A stretch of DNA of 64,000 bases from Carposina sasakii (Eukaryota; Arthropoda; Insecta; Lepidoptera; Carposinidae): contig CP053175.1 in the NCBI GenBank assembly GCA_014607495.2, forward strand, positions 3,720,001-3,784,000. The letters are read 5' to 3'. The position numbers were made by a program, and so were the translations under genes. The notes beneath the pieces are model-generated. The model saw only the letters and a list, made by a program, of their open reading frames with translations. It ran no database searches and was not told the origin of the DNA. Of the stretch, positions 29,509-40,322 are shown one piece after another. The number at the start of each line of letters is the position of its first letter. The first letter of the stretch is position 1.

Positions 29509-30586
29509 GGGAGTCTTCCGGCGACTCGGACCGCTCGAAACTCGGACCGTGGTCCCAATCGCCGGATACCGTTGTTGAATCCGTCGTCTGGGACCGCAAA
29601 ATATCTGACGTAAATTGTACAGTCACCGGAAAATTTTAAATACCAAAATATTGTAGGCATATTGTAAAATAATGCATAAATATGTATTAAAAATAATTAA
29701 ATGAAATGAATTAAGTAAAATTTACTTAAAACAAATACATATCTAAATAGAAATCCAAGTAATAAAAATTCCGGTGGCAGTTCATTCACAAAATAGTTAT
29801 TAAAAAAAGCTAAGAGAATATAACCTATATACAATAATAACAATGCATCACTATAGTAGTATTTATTTTAGCTCTCTCCATCCCTCGTGAAGTATACAGT
29901 AGACAACTACACGTTGTATCCAAAGTGCCGGTTTTTATTATATGGAAAAGCGGTTGTACAAGAAACGGAATGATTTGGTTGGAGCAAGAAAAGCAACCTT
30001 CCGTAAAGCAGCCGACGTTGAAGTGCCTAAAAAGTACCAAAATTTGTTGCTTGCTGACTACAGAGAAAGAAGAAAGCGCATTTTAGTGTTCGCTGGTGAA
30101 GAAATGAAGAAAGACACGTAAGCCTTTTTTATTGATGGCACCTTTTAAATCTGTGTCAATACTTTCTATTAATTTCATATGCTACATGCAGATGTAGAAA
30201 GTACTGAAGCCTGTTCCTGTAGCATATTAATTGCTTCACAATTTAAGTATAAGAAAATTAATAGTTAATATGTAAAAGACTAATTTTTCAAATTGAAATT
30301 CGTTATTAAACTTTTTGTAAGGTACTGGTGTGATAAACAGATTGTAATTTTTTAAAATGTTTGTTTAAGTTAAAAAAAAATTATATTGTTATATATAAAA
30401 AAAAAATGTTTTTTTTATTTAAATTCTTTTTCTGCTGACTGTACTACAAATCGATCAGAACAATAGATTTTTTTTATCCATATTGAACGTGGTCCCAGTC
30501 GCCGGAAGAAAAATATTAAACTTAATAGATCCGGCGATTGGGACCGCGGTCCGAGTTTCGTGTGGTCCGAGTCGCCGGAAGACTCC
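29509..30586. mobile_element. Long-TIR DNA transposon, 1.08 kb
   Basis: The left end GGGAGTCTTCCGGCGACTCG faces its inverse at the right, and the match continues through GAAACTCGGACC and GGTCCCAATCGCCGGAT for about 59 bases with 3-4 mismatches. Extra GGTCCCAGTCGCCGGA blocks lie inside the ends. The target duplication is at most one or two bases (T or CT) because the flank rejoins as the Helitron CTAGT. No transposase of known superfamily is visible; the interior holds one small exon-like frame and AT-rich DNA. Only one copy is in the window. Confidence 0.8.
29942..30121 (+). CDS. Small basic frame inside the long-TIR transposon
   Basis: ATG at 29942 opens 59 residues to TAA at 30119-30121. 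The product is lysine/arginine rich (MEKRLYKKRNDLVGARKATF, later YRERRKRILVFAGEE). I do not recognise it. TTTTATTTTAG at 29861-29871 has the form of a splice acceptor and CACGTAAGC (GT at 30118) of a donor, so the block could be a captured exon or an exon of the element's own gene. Two other frames, one on each strand, are also open over the same bases, so the reading frame is not settled. GC content is higher than in the flanking AT-rich interior. Confidence 0.3.
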   Translation: MEKRLYKKRNDLVGARKATFRKAADVEVPKKYQNLLLADYRERRKRILVFAGEEMKKDT

Positions 30587-30590
30587 TAGT

Positions 30591-31947
30591 AGGTTTATAA
30601 CCTTTGACAGCTTTCCTTTGCATGTGCTCCATGACCAAGAATATACTGATCAGATTCTGTGCCCCTTTAGTAAGCTACACTCCCTATCTGTATTATGGCA
30701 GTCTCTTAAATCCTGCCAATAAAATTAGTCCATTCGGCTTTTGGTTTAGTGAGGGGTGTGCGGTATCGATGTTTTATTTTTCGATAAAATATATATCTAC
30801 TAATTATTGATAAGAATACGTTCAAATGTGCAATTACGCTTATTTAACTTTGAAAGAATTTGAGGATTAAAAATATGTTAATTGATCTAAATTAAAATAT
30901 AAATCGTTTGACGCACTGTAACAAGTTTTTAAGTGAAATAATTAACATAAATAAAACTAAATCCATATCAGGTGGATTTTCATGAAGACATAAATTGCGT
31001 ACAGTTACGTGTAATAAGATTATACGTTGTTATTGGACGTTGAACTTTAAGACGAGGATATAAGACCATTTATGTAAACATAATTACTCGTATTGCTCAT
31101 GACTGTAGAGCGTACCGTAAAGCCGATACATATAAAAAAACGTTTTAATGTAAAATCTATCTATGCTGTAATGTAATTTTAAGTAAACAAATGTTTATAG
31201 TACGGTGTGACTGGCATAGTACCTGTAAATACCTAAAGCCAATAAATATAAAATTAAATTTTGTAAGAAAAATCATAGTAAACTCGTAATTCGTACTCGT
31301 AGCATGCGCTACAGAGTAGCACCCACGTAATTTCCCCGATCGACAAGCTACGCGGCTATAGTTGCAAAGTAATACACGATATCGATAAACTTTTTCACTA
31401 TGTTTGTTTTATTTTGAATGTTATTTTAAGATTTACAGAAACAATCATATAAATATGAGATTATGATTTTGGGAAAGTCTAAAATATGTCATTTAATCTT
31501 TATTATTGACAACAATACTACTACTACATTATATAAAACTAAAAACTAAATTAATCTACACGAAATTAAATATATTTACAAAGTTGCCTTCTACCGGGAC
31601 GGTGCCCAGAATGCTGGCATGTCATTTTAAAATGATTAACTCGTAAAGCCTAAAAGTAAATTACTAGTCAGTCATACAATTCGAATAGAATTTAGATAAT
31701 ATCGACAAACAAAAGTGCCATCACTACTCCATCCTAAAAGATACGACCAATCGACGCAGAGACCTGAAGTGACGTATCGCCCTACATTCTTCTAGATCAC
31801 TTCGGTACCTATTTATTTTCAGTTCAAAATCCAGAGGATTTAGAGAACGCGGTTTACGTAATTTGAGTGCTGGAGCATTTATCTTTAGAAGGGTATAAAA
31901 TACCTATTTGTTCTTTTAGGATAGTATTTTATTACATAGTCTTAGTC
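30591..31947. other. No recognised gene; AT-rich
   Basis: Short frames at 30483-30810 overlap the transposon end or are featureless. At 31500-31620 TTTATTATTGACAACAATAC and AATATATTTACAAAGTTGCC loosely resemble a LINE 3' UTR. Nothing firm. Confidence 0.35.
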
Positions 31948-32092
31948 ACTTACCTGTCACTACTAACCGAACTTGTACATCTCAATTATACCCTCAAAAT
32001 TGGTCAGAAGTGGCACCATGTGGTTCTATCGGCCCTTCGTGCTCTGCCTACCCCGTAAGGGATAAAGGCGTAATAATTTGTATGTATGTAGT
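31948..32092 (+). mobile_element. Retroposon D, forward, 5' truncated
   Basis: CACCTGTCACTACTAACC-like start, AAAATTGGTCAGAAGTGGCA, CTCTGCCTACCCCGTAAGGG, then a TATGTATG tail. The 63-codon frame here is the retroposon. Confidence 0.8.
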
Positions 32093-32118
32093 CTTAGTGT
32101 GTTACCTTTTAGTTATTA

Positions 32119-32359
32119 CTAGTGGACGCCCGCGACTCCGTCCGCGTGGACTGCAAAAAAAAACAAAATGTTGATATAAACCCGATTAAAATATTTATAT
32201 GATATTTTTTCGAAATAAAAAGTAGCCTATGTTCTGTCTCAGGGTCTAAAGATTGTCTGTACCAAATTTCATCAAAATCGGTTGCGAGGTTTAAGCGGGA
32301 AAGCGTAACAGACAGACAGACAGACAGAGTTACTTTCGCATTTATAATATTAGTTGGGA
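32119..32359 (-). mobile_element. Non-autonomous Helitron, complete (241 bp)
   Basis: Minus strand: starts TCCCAACTAATATTATAAAT and ends CGCGGACGGAGTCGCGGGCG, TCCACTAG, between A and T. It contains a GACAGACAGACAGACAGA microsatellite (plus strand, 32310-32327). Confidence 0.85.
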
Positions 32360-32410
32360 TTTCAGCTGTGATATTAGAGTCCAAACAACCAGTTAAAGTA
32401 TTTCATATGT

Positions 32411-32545
32411 CTTCTTCTTCTTTAGCCTATTGCAGTCCACTGCTGGACGTAGGCCTCCCCTAGGGCACGCCACAAGGCTACTGCCACAGGGGGGTTTTGC
32501 CTATAGTCACCACGCTGGGCAGGCGGGTTGGTGACCGCAGATTTC
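32411..32545 (-). mobile_element. RTE-tailed repeat H, truncated, reverse
   Basis: TCTTCTTTAGCCTATTGCAG, TGGACGTAGGCCTCCCCTAG and CACCACGCTGGGCAGGCGGG; it stops after GGTGACCGCAG. Confidence 0.8.
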
Positions 32546-32596
32546 ATTATGCACTACAAGCTATTGCCAGGAAAATAAACACCAAGTCCTTGCCAA

Positions 32597-32745
32597 TAAG
32601 ATCGTAAGAGTCGACTAAGGAACATTTTCTCAGACGATAAGGTAGCTTATCATTGATCATTTGCATCTATTGCCGTTATGGTAAACGTGGCAATGGGATC
32701 TCCTTAAAATCCTGCAGTTTCTGGCTACGCCATTATTTTATATGT
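32597..32745 (-). repeat. Interspersed repeat family I, reverse
   Basis: GTAAGAGTCGACTAAGGAAC, TCTCAGACGATAAGGTAGC, ATTGATCATTTGC and CCTGCAGTTTCTGGCTACGC are inverse family I blocks. Confidence 0.65.
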
Positions 32746-32752
32746 ACTATTA

Positions 32753-32820
32753 CTAGCTATTGCCCCTGACTTTGTCTGCGGAAAATGACTTCATAAAAGA
32801 CTTCAAATATTACTACTACT
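32753..32820 (-). mobile_element. Helitron 3' end fragment
   Basis: Minus strand ends GCAGACAAAGTCAGGGGCAA, TAGCTAG. It is short and decayed. Confidence 0.45.
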
Positions 32821-33614
32821 TAAAATATTTAAAAAATGCCAAATTATCGGCATTATGAGTTTTGAAAAAACCATATTACAACGACCCCATAAATAACAGG
32901 ATTAGGGCAGGAAGATAATGACATAAAACATGTAGAGCTTTAAAATTAAATAGGTCATTTTTAACATTGTACAAGCTAAACAATATTCAATTTGACACAT
33001 ATTCCATACATTTTGCTGTCAAATGTCGTATTTAACGTGCGCATAACTTTACACGTGGTGTGTTAGTAGTAGGTATTAGGGATTTGGTAACTCCTCAGTA
33101 ATACCGACAATGTAAAATTTAACCTATCTATACCATTATTTCACCATAAATTAGCTAAAGACATGCCTATTTATTTAAACATCACTAACAACCAATTTCA
33201 ATGACCGATCTCGAGATATTTTTTGCATATTTCAGATTAAGTATTCCATTATTTTCATACTAAATTTCAAATTTTTAATAACAAAAAATCCGAGATTCTT
33301 TATGTTTTCTAGTATTGAACTTGGCAGTAAATCCTCCCACGTTGGAACAAAATCTGTCCAATTGTATTAAGCCTACAATTAAATAATGTTTTCCAGGTAC
33401 CGCCTACGCTATACCCTTTTAAAAGTAACCATGAAGTCTGTACAATAAGGAGGGGGCTAATGAAACATTAAATAGGAAGCCTTCTTTTATCTTCCTACCC
33501 TTATCCCAGATTATCCCATTATATTTATGGGATCAGCGCAATATGGTTTCTTTCGAAACTCACATTGCCAAAGATTTCGCATTTTATTTACGGCCGGCTG
33601 TTTGCCTGACGCCA
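32821..33614. other. No recognised feature
   Basis: AT-rich without repeats I can match. Confidence 0.4.
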
Positions 33615-33760
33615 TCCCTCCTCGGGTATAGCTAAGTGACAATTTTAGAAAATCTGTACATGAAATATAAATTCAGTGGTACGGGCCTGTCTGTGACAGG
33701 GATCGAACCCTTCCGACTGAAAGGCACACTTAACCATTTGGCTATAACCGCTACCCTTCA
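33615..33760 (-). mobile_element. SINE family G, head and part of body, reverse
   Basis: GCTAAGTGACAATTTTAGAA, GTACATGAAATATAAATTCA and the inverse head CAGGGATCGAACCCTTCCGA, TGGCTATAACCGCT. Confidence 0.75.
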
Positions 33761-35624
33761 TTGAGCGTGAAGTCTTGGTAGAAATATCGTTCATACTTGC
33801 GAATTTCACTATCGCTCGTAAATGTTACATTATCTACGCCTGGGATTGGGTTAAAGTAGCAATGTGGTAGCCAATTTTGCCTCACTCAACCATGAAAAAA
33901 CTAATTGATGAACTTGCTATCTTTCATCCGAGTGCATCATTACTATGTCACTACAAACCTAAATAAATATATTGCCGTCACGCTTTTAAATGACGTTGGC
34001 ACGACAAAAACTTAGACTTTCATATCTGCGTCTTTACTTTTAGAACATTTGATCAAAGCATCTGCTCAATGTAACAAGCAAATACAGAAATTCGACCTCT
34101 CCAAAATTAACGACCGCCCCATTGAGAGGAAGTTCCTTCAATCCGAAGCCATTACGATCGACAGTAAAATCTACATCAGACTCTAAATCTGACGCATATA
34201 TTCACTGCCAATGGTTGGTCACACCCGATTGATGGGAGTCCAGTGGTTGCCAAACTTTCTCGCGGAAAATATAGCGGCGATTTATTATGTTTGTGGCCCA
34301 AGTTGAATTTTTTTGTTACTTATTTTGTGATGTTAAAACGGATAATTTGTAAAACATATGATTCTGGGTATTACAAATTGTCATGCCGGAAGCCAATGGT
34401 GAGCCTATCCCAAAAAAAATCAGTTGGTCAGATGTCTTGATAACTAACCCTGTTATTACAAAAGTCAAATGTAATTTTTAAACTAACTTTAGTGTCTATT
34501 CTGTATTGTTCCACTCCGCACCATCTAAATATTTACCACCGCAAAGTTCTAAAGTGCAGCTGTCTCTTAGTTACCTAGTAGTAGACCTATTAAGAATAGT
34601 TAAGAAGTCTCTTAAGCGATTTATATTTTACAAATTTGAAAAAATGTATTTTGAACAAGACATTAATTCCTATGAGTAAAAACAAAATTTAAATATTCGC
34701 TTTGCGATCGATTATATTCGATATGCGACCTGTACCTAGTATCAAAAGGATGTTGAGAGAATAAATTTCATTATTCCGCTAAAGTTTATGACATAAACCA
34801 ACTCAATATAGACACAGCCACAAAAAGGTTTCCATATAATCTAAGGTCAAAAGATGTGTTTCATACGATTGCTTGTCACTGCAATGTACTCGTATGGTGT
34901 ATGTTTCAATACCCATGGGTATAAGATAGCTTTATTTTTATTAGCATAGAGGGCGTCTGTGTGTTTTGTGTTATTCTGATGCTAAATTAATCCACCTGTA
35001 TGTAAGTAATATCTCCTACTATTGTCTGAGGATATATTCCTTCTATAATAAAGAAAACAGTATTTGATAGACTAACAAATGGTCATACGTACAAGTGTAG
35101 TTTGTTCAAAAGAGGCATTTCATCATAAGCCTGAACACCTGTTTTGTTTATTGCATTAATACTCATACATATGTTTCTCACCTAACAGAATACAGAATAT
35201 GTGACCTTATTTTCACGAAAATAATAGGTATTCATTTACCTAAACCTTTTTCCCTTGTTATCCCCACTCAATGTATGGAATTCAAAATTTGTGACCAATT
35301 TCCACTGCAACCTAATTAGACTAACTCAGTCAAATCACAAATGATTAGATACTTCTTTGCCACACCATATTTCTATCTCAATGCCAAAATCTGTATATTG
35401 GCTACTATTCTCAATTCCCACAAATATAGTGACATATTCCACACACTGTCGTCATTATAATGCCCTCTAATACCCAATTTGGAGATTATCCTTCAAACAG
35501 TATACTATAACAGGCAACCCAATCATTTCGATAGAGCTGGCCTGAATACATAAATGTAGATGTAGGTATATGGATTGGGCACTGCAAATATCTACTTGAA
35601 GCAAATTATTCTATAGCTTTATGA
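33761..35624. other. Longest repeat-poor stretch of the window
   Basis: I see no SINE, MITE, LINE or Helitron block across about 1.86 kb. The only frame over 60 codons (34243-34440) has no domain or good codon pattern. It could hold conserved non-coding DNA, but nothing in the sequence shows that. Confidence 0.4.
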
Positions 35625-36050
35625 TGATGATTTCCGACCGTATTTCGGCCAAGACTCCACAGTTAAACTATAAAAATAGTTTTGTGGAGCTAAGATTGTT
35701 ATTATTTGTAATCTTTTTATAATAATAAATAAATAAATTAATAATAATAAGGCGCCATTCTCTACAGAGATTGGCCAGGTACGCAGGAGATATTTGCACA
35801 AGTGTGTGCGCAAACACAGATGCACTCTCTATTCCGTTACTTTCATATTCCGATGGGACGGAAAGCCGATACGACCGGAGAGAGATCAGGCGCAGGACCA
35901 ACGGTTTGACGTGCTTTCCGAGGTACGAGCTAAGTGACATTTAAATCTGGACATGAAATAAATTCATTGGTACAGGCCCGTGATTGGGATCGAACTTACG
36001 CCTCCCGCTTGGAACGTCTTAACCACTGGACTAACACCGCTACAATAGCT
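35625..36050 (-). mobile_element. SINE family G, full length, reverse, with 95-bp insertion
   Basis: The tail end reads CCGACCGTATTTCGGCCAAG and the head end AACGTCTTAACCACTGGACT. All G body blocks are present, but at 35654-35748 foreign DNA splits the GGCCAAGGCG motif with AAG on both sides. Confidence 0.85.
35654..35748. mobile_element. 95-bp insertion in SINE G with hairpin
   Basis: CTCCACAGTTAAACTAT faces ATAGTTTTGTGGAG at its left end, and AATAATAAATAAATAAATTA closes the right. AAG occurs at both junctions. Class not known. Confidence 0.55.
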
Positions 36051-36119
36051 TTATAACATGATAACAAAGTGTAAAATCTATAATAAACAGCATATTTTTA
36101 TGGTCATGTATATACAGTA

Positions 36120-36255
36120 GAATAAAGTTGATGCTTCCTGTATCTTAATCAAGTTTTAGAGAATGATTAGAGAAACCTTTATCATTAAGAATGAAAGAAA
36201 GAAAGCTAAGATTAGGTAGCTAAGCTATCTGACCATTGAATATATCGGCCCTAAG
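36120..36255. repeat. Decayed relative of the 21150 MITE
   Basis: AATAAAGTTGATGCTTCCTG, AATCAAGTTTTAGAGAATGA, CTAAGCTATCTGACCATTGA and ATCGGCCCTAAG follow the order of the 21150 element interior and right end. Confidence 0.5.
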
Positions 36256-36559
36256 GTGATTTGTCATTTTTTTTACTTTTAATGGTTGTCAGAAGGCGAT
36301 ATAGTTAGTCCTTTATCGCCATAAGTTCTTGCTGTTTGCTCTTTAAGTGGGTATTTGCAGCGTGTTCTCCAGTGTCTACCTATAACCTCTTGCCCCAATT
36401 CAAGTCCCTAATTGGTCAGGATACTTATGGGAAGTACTCGGGGAGTATCGAATGAAATGTTTTGATTTGTACACTGATTGCTTGAAGGCATTGAGGGCTT
36501 TCGTGTATGGAGTATTTGTTATTTTTGGACTTTTTTAAGATACTTATGAAAATTTATAT

Positions 36560-36672
36560 TTACATACATACATAAAATCACTTTTCCCGAAGGGTTACCC
36601 CAGAGAGAGATTACGCATTCCGATTTGCTACGGTCCTGACACACCTCTTACGCTTTCGCTACTGTCGTGATG
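36560..36672 (-). mobile_element. LINE R 3' end, reverse
   Basis: TACATACATACATAAAATCA, CTTTTCCCGAAGGG, GATTTGCTACGGTCCTGACA, CACCTCTTACGC. Same family as 13620. Confidence 0.65.
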
Positions 36673-36734
36673 TATTTTACATAAATACATAATAACTATA
36701 GCTATAATAGTCAGGCCTATTATTTACAAGGAAA

Positions 36735-36785
36735 CGCAGAAGATGTGCATATTACACACATACTTATCACTGGATACCCTACAAA
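36735..36785. repeat. Small repeat W, copy 1
   Basis: GCAGAAGATGTGCATATTAC and ACACATACTTATCACTGGAT resemble 61645-61690 (GCAGAAGTGTGCAAATTACA). Two copies only; class unknown. Confidence 0.4.
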
Positions 36786-37860
36786 TTGCCGCGTGGTAAA
36801 GGGTCTACTAAAGATCTACTGCCACTTTTTATAAACAAAATTATCTAGCGACTGCAAACGGAATCAATGGGAAATGTTTCCATATAATTTTAAATAGGTA
36901 TCTAGGTATTGAATGAATGAACGGAATATTTTATTTTATTATAGATAGATAGATAAAATTATTTACATTCATACATAGGGGAAAGGTGTACTAAATGATC
37001 CCTCGAGGTAAAATGATTCCCTTTAATCCTGAATAAACTAAAGTGCCATCTCGCTCGATCTATTTGCTGACGCCTTCCCCGTACCCCGCTCAGTAGCCCA
37101 GTGAAGTGTCATGGTGGTGTGACTATAACCCTTCGATTTATTGCGAAAAATAAAAAATCTGTGTGTTCAATCTAAGTTAAGCATAAAATCAATGCTATAT
37201 TGCTGAAATTGTTTTGTATATTTGTGAATGAAAGTGTTACTGGTGGTTCCTATTGATATTCAAGAATATTTCAAGCACGTTTTGATGACACCACGGTTAT
37301 GTTTTGAGGTTATGTTTGGACAATTTATGTAAATTTTATATTTGGGGTCAAACGATCCTCTTTTGTCGGTATAAAATGATCCCAGGAATCATTTTACCCC
37401 TAACATTTTGGCAATTTGAAAACTAATATCCACAGTTAATACTTATTATTACATATACCTTTCTATGATACCTTTAACTGTGTGGTATGTGCATAAAAGA
37501 ATGTGTCTACCATTGCTATCATAAATTATGTTGCACATAAATGTTTGTTAACCTAAATAAAAAATAAATAAACTAAGAGTCATGTATGTGTGTATGTGTA
37601 ATGTATATTTGTGAGGATTTGTGTATATGTATATTTTATATATAATTAGAGTGAGTATATTTCAGGTAACCATCCTCGCTTGAATTCATTTACAGTCAGA
37701 ATGATAAAAACCAATCGCTCGCTATGCTGTCTTCTAAGCAAGTTTACACCTCTATCAAATCTTCATTAGCTTCATTGTGTGTGAATTATGAAATCCAACC
37801 GTCTTCTGTGCAAGTAGTTACCCCCGTTAAATCGCTTTAAACCCTAGCTTCTGAAATGAT

Positions 37861-38088
37861 TTCGTCCCTAATTCAAGATCTACACAAGCCCAAGAGATTG
37901 GTATTGTTCCAATATCTACTTCAATTAGGTCTTCAGATTCATCTACATCTTTTGGAGTATTTTCACCACATGACCTTCGACATTTGCCAAAAATAGAAGC
38001 AGAAAAAATATACATAATTTTAACTAACAAATCTTACAAAAACTATTTAGAAGAGGAAATGCAGTGTCACGTAAAGATAAAAGTGTAA
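37861..38088 (+). pseudogene. Transposase remnant upstream of the PHD-like end
   Basis: A stop-free frame of 75 codons without its own start. It contains FGVFSPHDLRHLPKIEAEK followed by ILTNKSYKNYLEEEMQ, which resemble the segment after the DDE domain of pogo/Tigger-type transposases (a SP..I.P.PK motif, then a TPEK.-like linker). The catalytic domain itself is not found upstream; 37690-37860 has stops in all frames with a few related residues. The frame closes at 38086 and the sequence continues in other frames to 38217. Confidence 0.55.
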
Positions 38089-38129
38089 AAACAATCCCTG
38101 AAAAAAAGTAAAGGAAAGGGAGTCAGTAA

Positions 38130-38465
38130 AGAAAACTTAGTAAAGGAAAGGCAGTTGGTAAAAGAAAAGGAGTTGTAAAATTATTAATACGAGTAAAAGG
38201 AGTTGGTAAAGGAAAAATGGTCAGTAACAAAAACACTAAAAAAACCACTTATGATTCCGAATCTTCCGAAGAGGATGCCGAGTGCATGTTCTGCACAGAA
38301 CCGTATTCAAAAGATGACGTGGGAGAAGGTTGGGTCCAATACATGAAAAGTTTTAAATGGGGACATGAAGCATGCGCCGGGCTCGATAATGATGACGAAG
38401 AAGATTTTATATGTGACTTCTGCAGAGATCGTTTCGAAAATATAAAGAAACAATTAAACTTCTAA
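38130..38465 (+). pseudogene. Transposase C-terminus with degenerate PHD-type finger
   Basis: This is the one well-kept coding piece of the 36978-39078 transposon. ATG is at 38217 (82 residues), but the frame is open from 38130 and reads a basic linker of repeated GKG/VGK steps, as in insect pogo-like transposases. The finger follows: ECMFC, then WVQYMKSFKWGHEACA, then FICDFC. In the family this module is Cx2C...WxxCxxCxxWxHxxC...Cx2C. Here the middle CxxC pair is Y and S, so the second zinc-ligand pair is lost. The 82-residue product is therefore unlikely to be a functional transposase; use as a free small protein is possible but unsupported. Confidence 0.7.
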
Positions 38466-39080
38466 ATGAATACCTACATTATAAACATCAAAATACTTCG
38501 TGATGGTTGATATTATTCAAGACTGCTTTAGATTATAAAGAGATTATTTTACGTTAGAAGAAAGATTCAAAACTGTTGATAATAGTGAGTTTATTTGATA
38601 AAAACTACTTTGGAAGAATGTTGTTAAATATTGAGATATTTCAGGTTAGTTTAGGATTAATATTTTTGTTTTAGATACTGATAAAAAAAGAGAAAAATTT
38701 GTCATACTTATAAATATTTGTGACAAATCCTTAGTACTAAGCCGCACTGTTAATTATTATCAGTTTTTTTAAATAAAGCTATTCTAGAAGTATGTTTTGA
38801 TAATTATTTAGACTTGGAGTACAAAATGATCCCTGGGCTCATTTTGACCCTACCCTAGGGATCGTTTTAGACATCCGGGTGTACAAAATGATCCTTTAGT
38901 AGCCTTTTGGAAAATCTCTAACAAATCTATAGATAATCAACCTACTAAAAATAATCGTATGCAAGTATATCAGCATTTATATGATATATTCAAAGCTCAT
39001 TCAATGTTTGTCTTACTTTAATATTTTGGATACAGTAAGCATTTTCCCTTAGGGGGATCATTATGTACACCTTTCCCCTA

Positions 39081-39319
39081 CATATCACGCCTTTATCCCT
39101 TACGGGATAGGCAGAGCACCAAGGGCCGATAGAACCACATGGTGCCACTTCTGACCAACTTTGAGGGTATAGTTGAGATGTATAAGTTCGGTTAGTAGTG
39201 ACAGGTGGTCAGCCCATCGCCTACAAAACATCAAGACCCTCTTGTCCCTCTACTGACTTGTACAGTATGCCCGGGAAGAGAAGCAGCTGTCGTATTATAC
39301 GTATTATTTCACTCCCAGA
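39081..39319 (-). mobile_element. Retroposon D, long copy, reverse
   Basis: TCACGCCTTTATCCCTTACG through CATCGCCTACAAAACATCAA, GACCCTCTTGTCCCTCTACT, GTACAGTATGCCCGGGAAGA and ACTCCCAGAG. It abuts the TA of the pogo-like element. It is an inverted match to 40323-40563 over its whole length. Confidence 0.8.
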
Positions 39320-40322
39320 GTAATAAATTCTTTATTGTACTACAAAAAACATTATGTACAAACAAGGGCGAGCTTAATGCCTTGCAAGACATTCCCTACC
39401 AGCTAACCTGGTTACTCAAGATTATCAGGAAATAATATCTAACTAATGAAGAATGCTCAGCACAGCATTAAGCACTTTACGCAAAGAAGCTAGTATGTAG
39501 GGGAGACCGGGGATGGTTGACCAATTTTCAGCTTAGAGGTGTCTATTTTTATTTCTTTACAGTTAATTATTTTAAAAACAGGTACAGTTATTAGATTGAC
39601 TATTAAGCTTTGGAAATAAGTGGAAAAATGCACGTGATTCATTATGGTATAGAGTACAAACCAGCTTTTGCTTTCACATCCCAAGCTGTTGTGTATGGTC
39701 TGCTGACAGTTTGTATGGAAAGATCTATTGAGATGTATCGTAATATAATATACATCTTTATATCATATTATGGCTGCCGTGTGTGAAAGGCTTTACCGAT
39801 TTTAATTTTCTTCCAACCATACTTGCGCTTGATATATATAAAAAAAACTCTCTTTATTACAAAGTCTCTCAGACCTAAGTGTCTCTCAGACTTTCAAGAA
39901 ATCTCATACATCCCTTCAACCCCTAAACCAATGCACTCTAATTGCAACCCCTTAGTGATTTCCTCACTAATTGGTCACGTGTTTCCTCTCAAATTAAAGG
40001 CTTACTAAGGATGAACCCCTAAACTTGTGTAAACAAACAGAGGTAGCAAAGTTTAGGTCGTGGACTAGTTACGGAATAACTTTACAATAAGGTACAAATA
40101 TTATTTTTGTAGTCAAAACATGTCTGAAAAAAACGCTTGTCAATAATACAAAGTAAAATATTATATCTCTATGCTTTGTCTCGAATACCTAAATCGCTGG
40201 CCTTAGAAATCTGTAACTTGAAAGGTATGTTTTTTATATGACAGATATGCGATTAAAAAGATTTCTCAAAATGAGACACGAGAGAACCAAGCGAAACGAG
40301 AATTCTATAGTTCTTCTATGCT
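39320..40322. other. Spacer between two inverted D copies
   Basis: A reverse or forward LINE 3' UTR-like block S lies at 39327-39420 (TTCTTTATTGTACTACAAAA, AAGGGCGAGCTTAATGCC). A GGGGAGACCGGGGATGGTTG motif at 39500 is left without a partner. Small frames at 39490-40008 have no domain. Confidence 0.4.

Larger units (their letters stand above)
36978..39078 (+). mobile_element. Pogo/Tigger-like DNA transposon, 2.1 kb, decayed
   Basis: Ends GGGGAAAGGTGTACTAAATG and the inverse of GGGGAAAGGTGTACATAATG match for about 27 bases, and TA flanks both, as expected for the Tc1/mariner/pogo group. AAATGATCC or its inverse recurs inside both ends (near 37005, 37375, 37390, 38825, 38870, 38885), the usual layout of transposase binding sites. 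Only the 3' third of a transposase gene remains, with stops and frame slips. 36978-37700 and 38520-39078 are AT-rich and without a gene. Confidence 0.85.

Noticed and set aside
29265..29660. 131-codon reverse frame as a gene
   Set aside because: It is built from the Helitron at 29297 and the left end of the TIR transposon.
8095..32359. CRISPR-like array from regularly recurring blocks
   Set aside because: The recurring blocks are dispersed transposon copies at irregular spacing, in both orientations, in a eukaryotic context.
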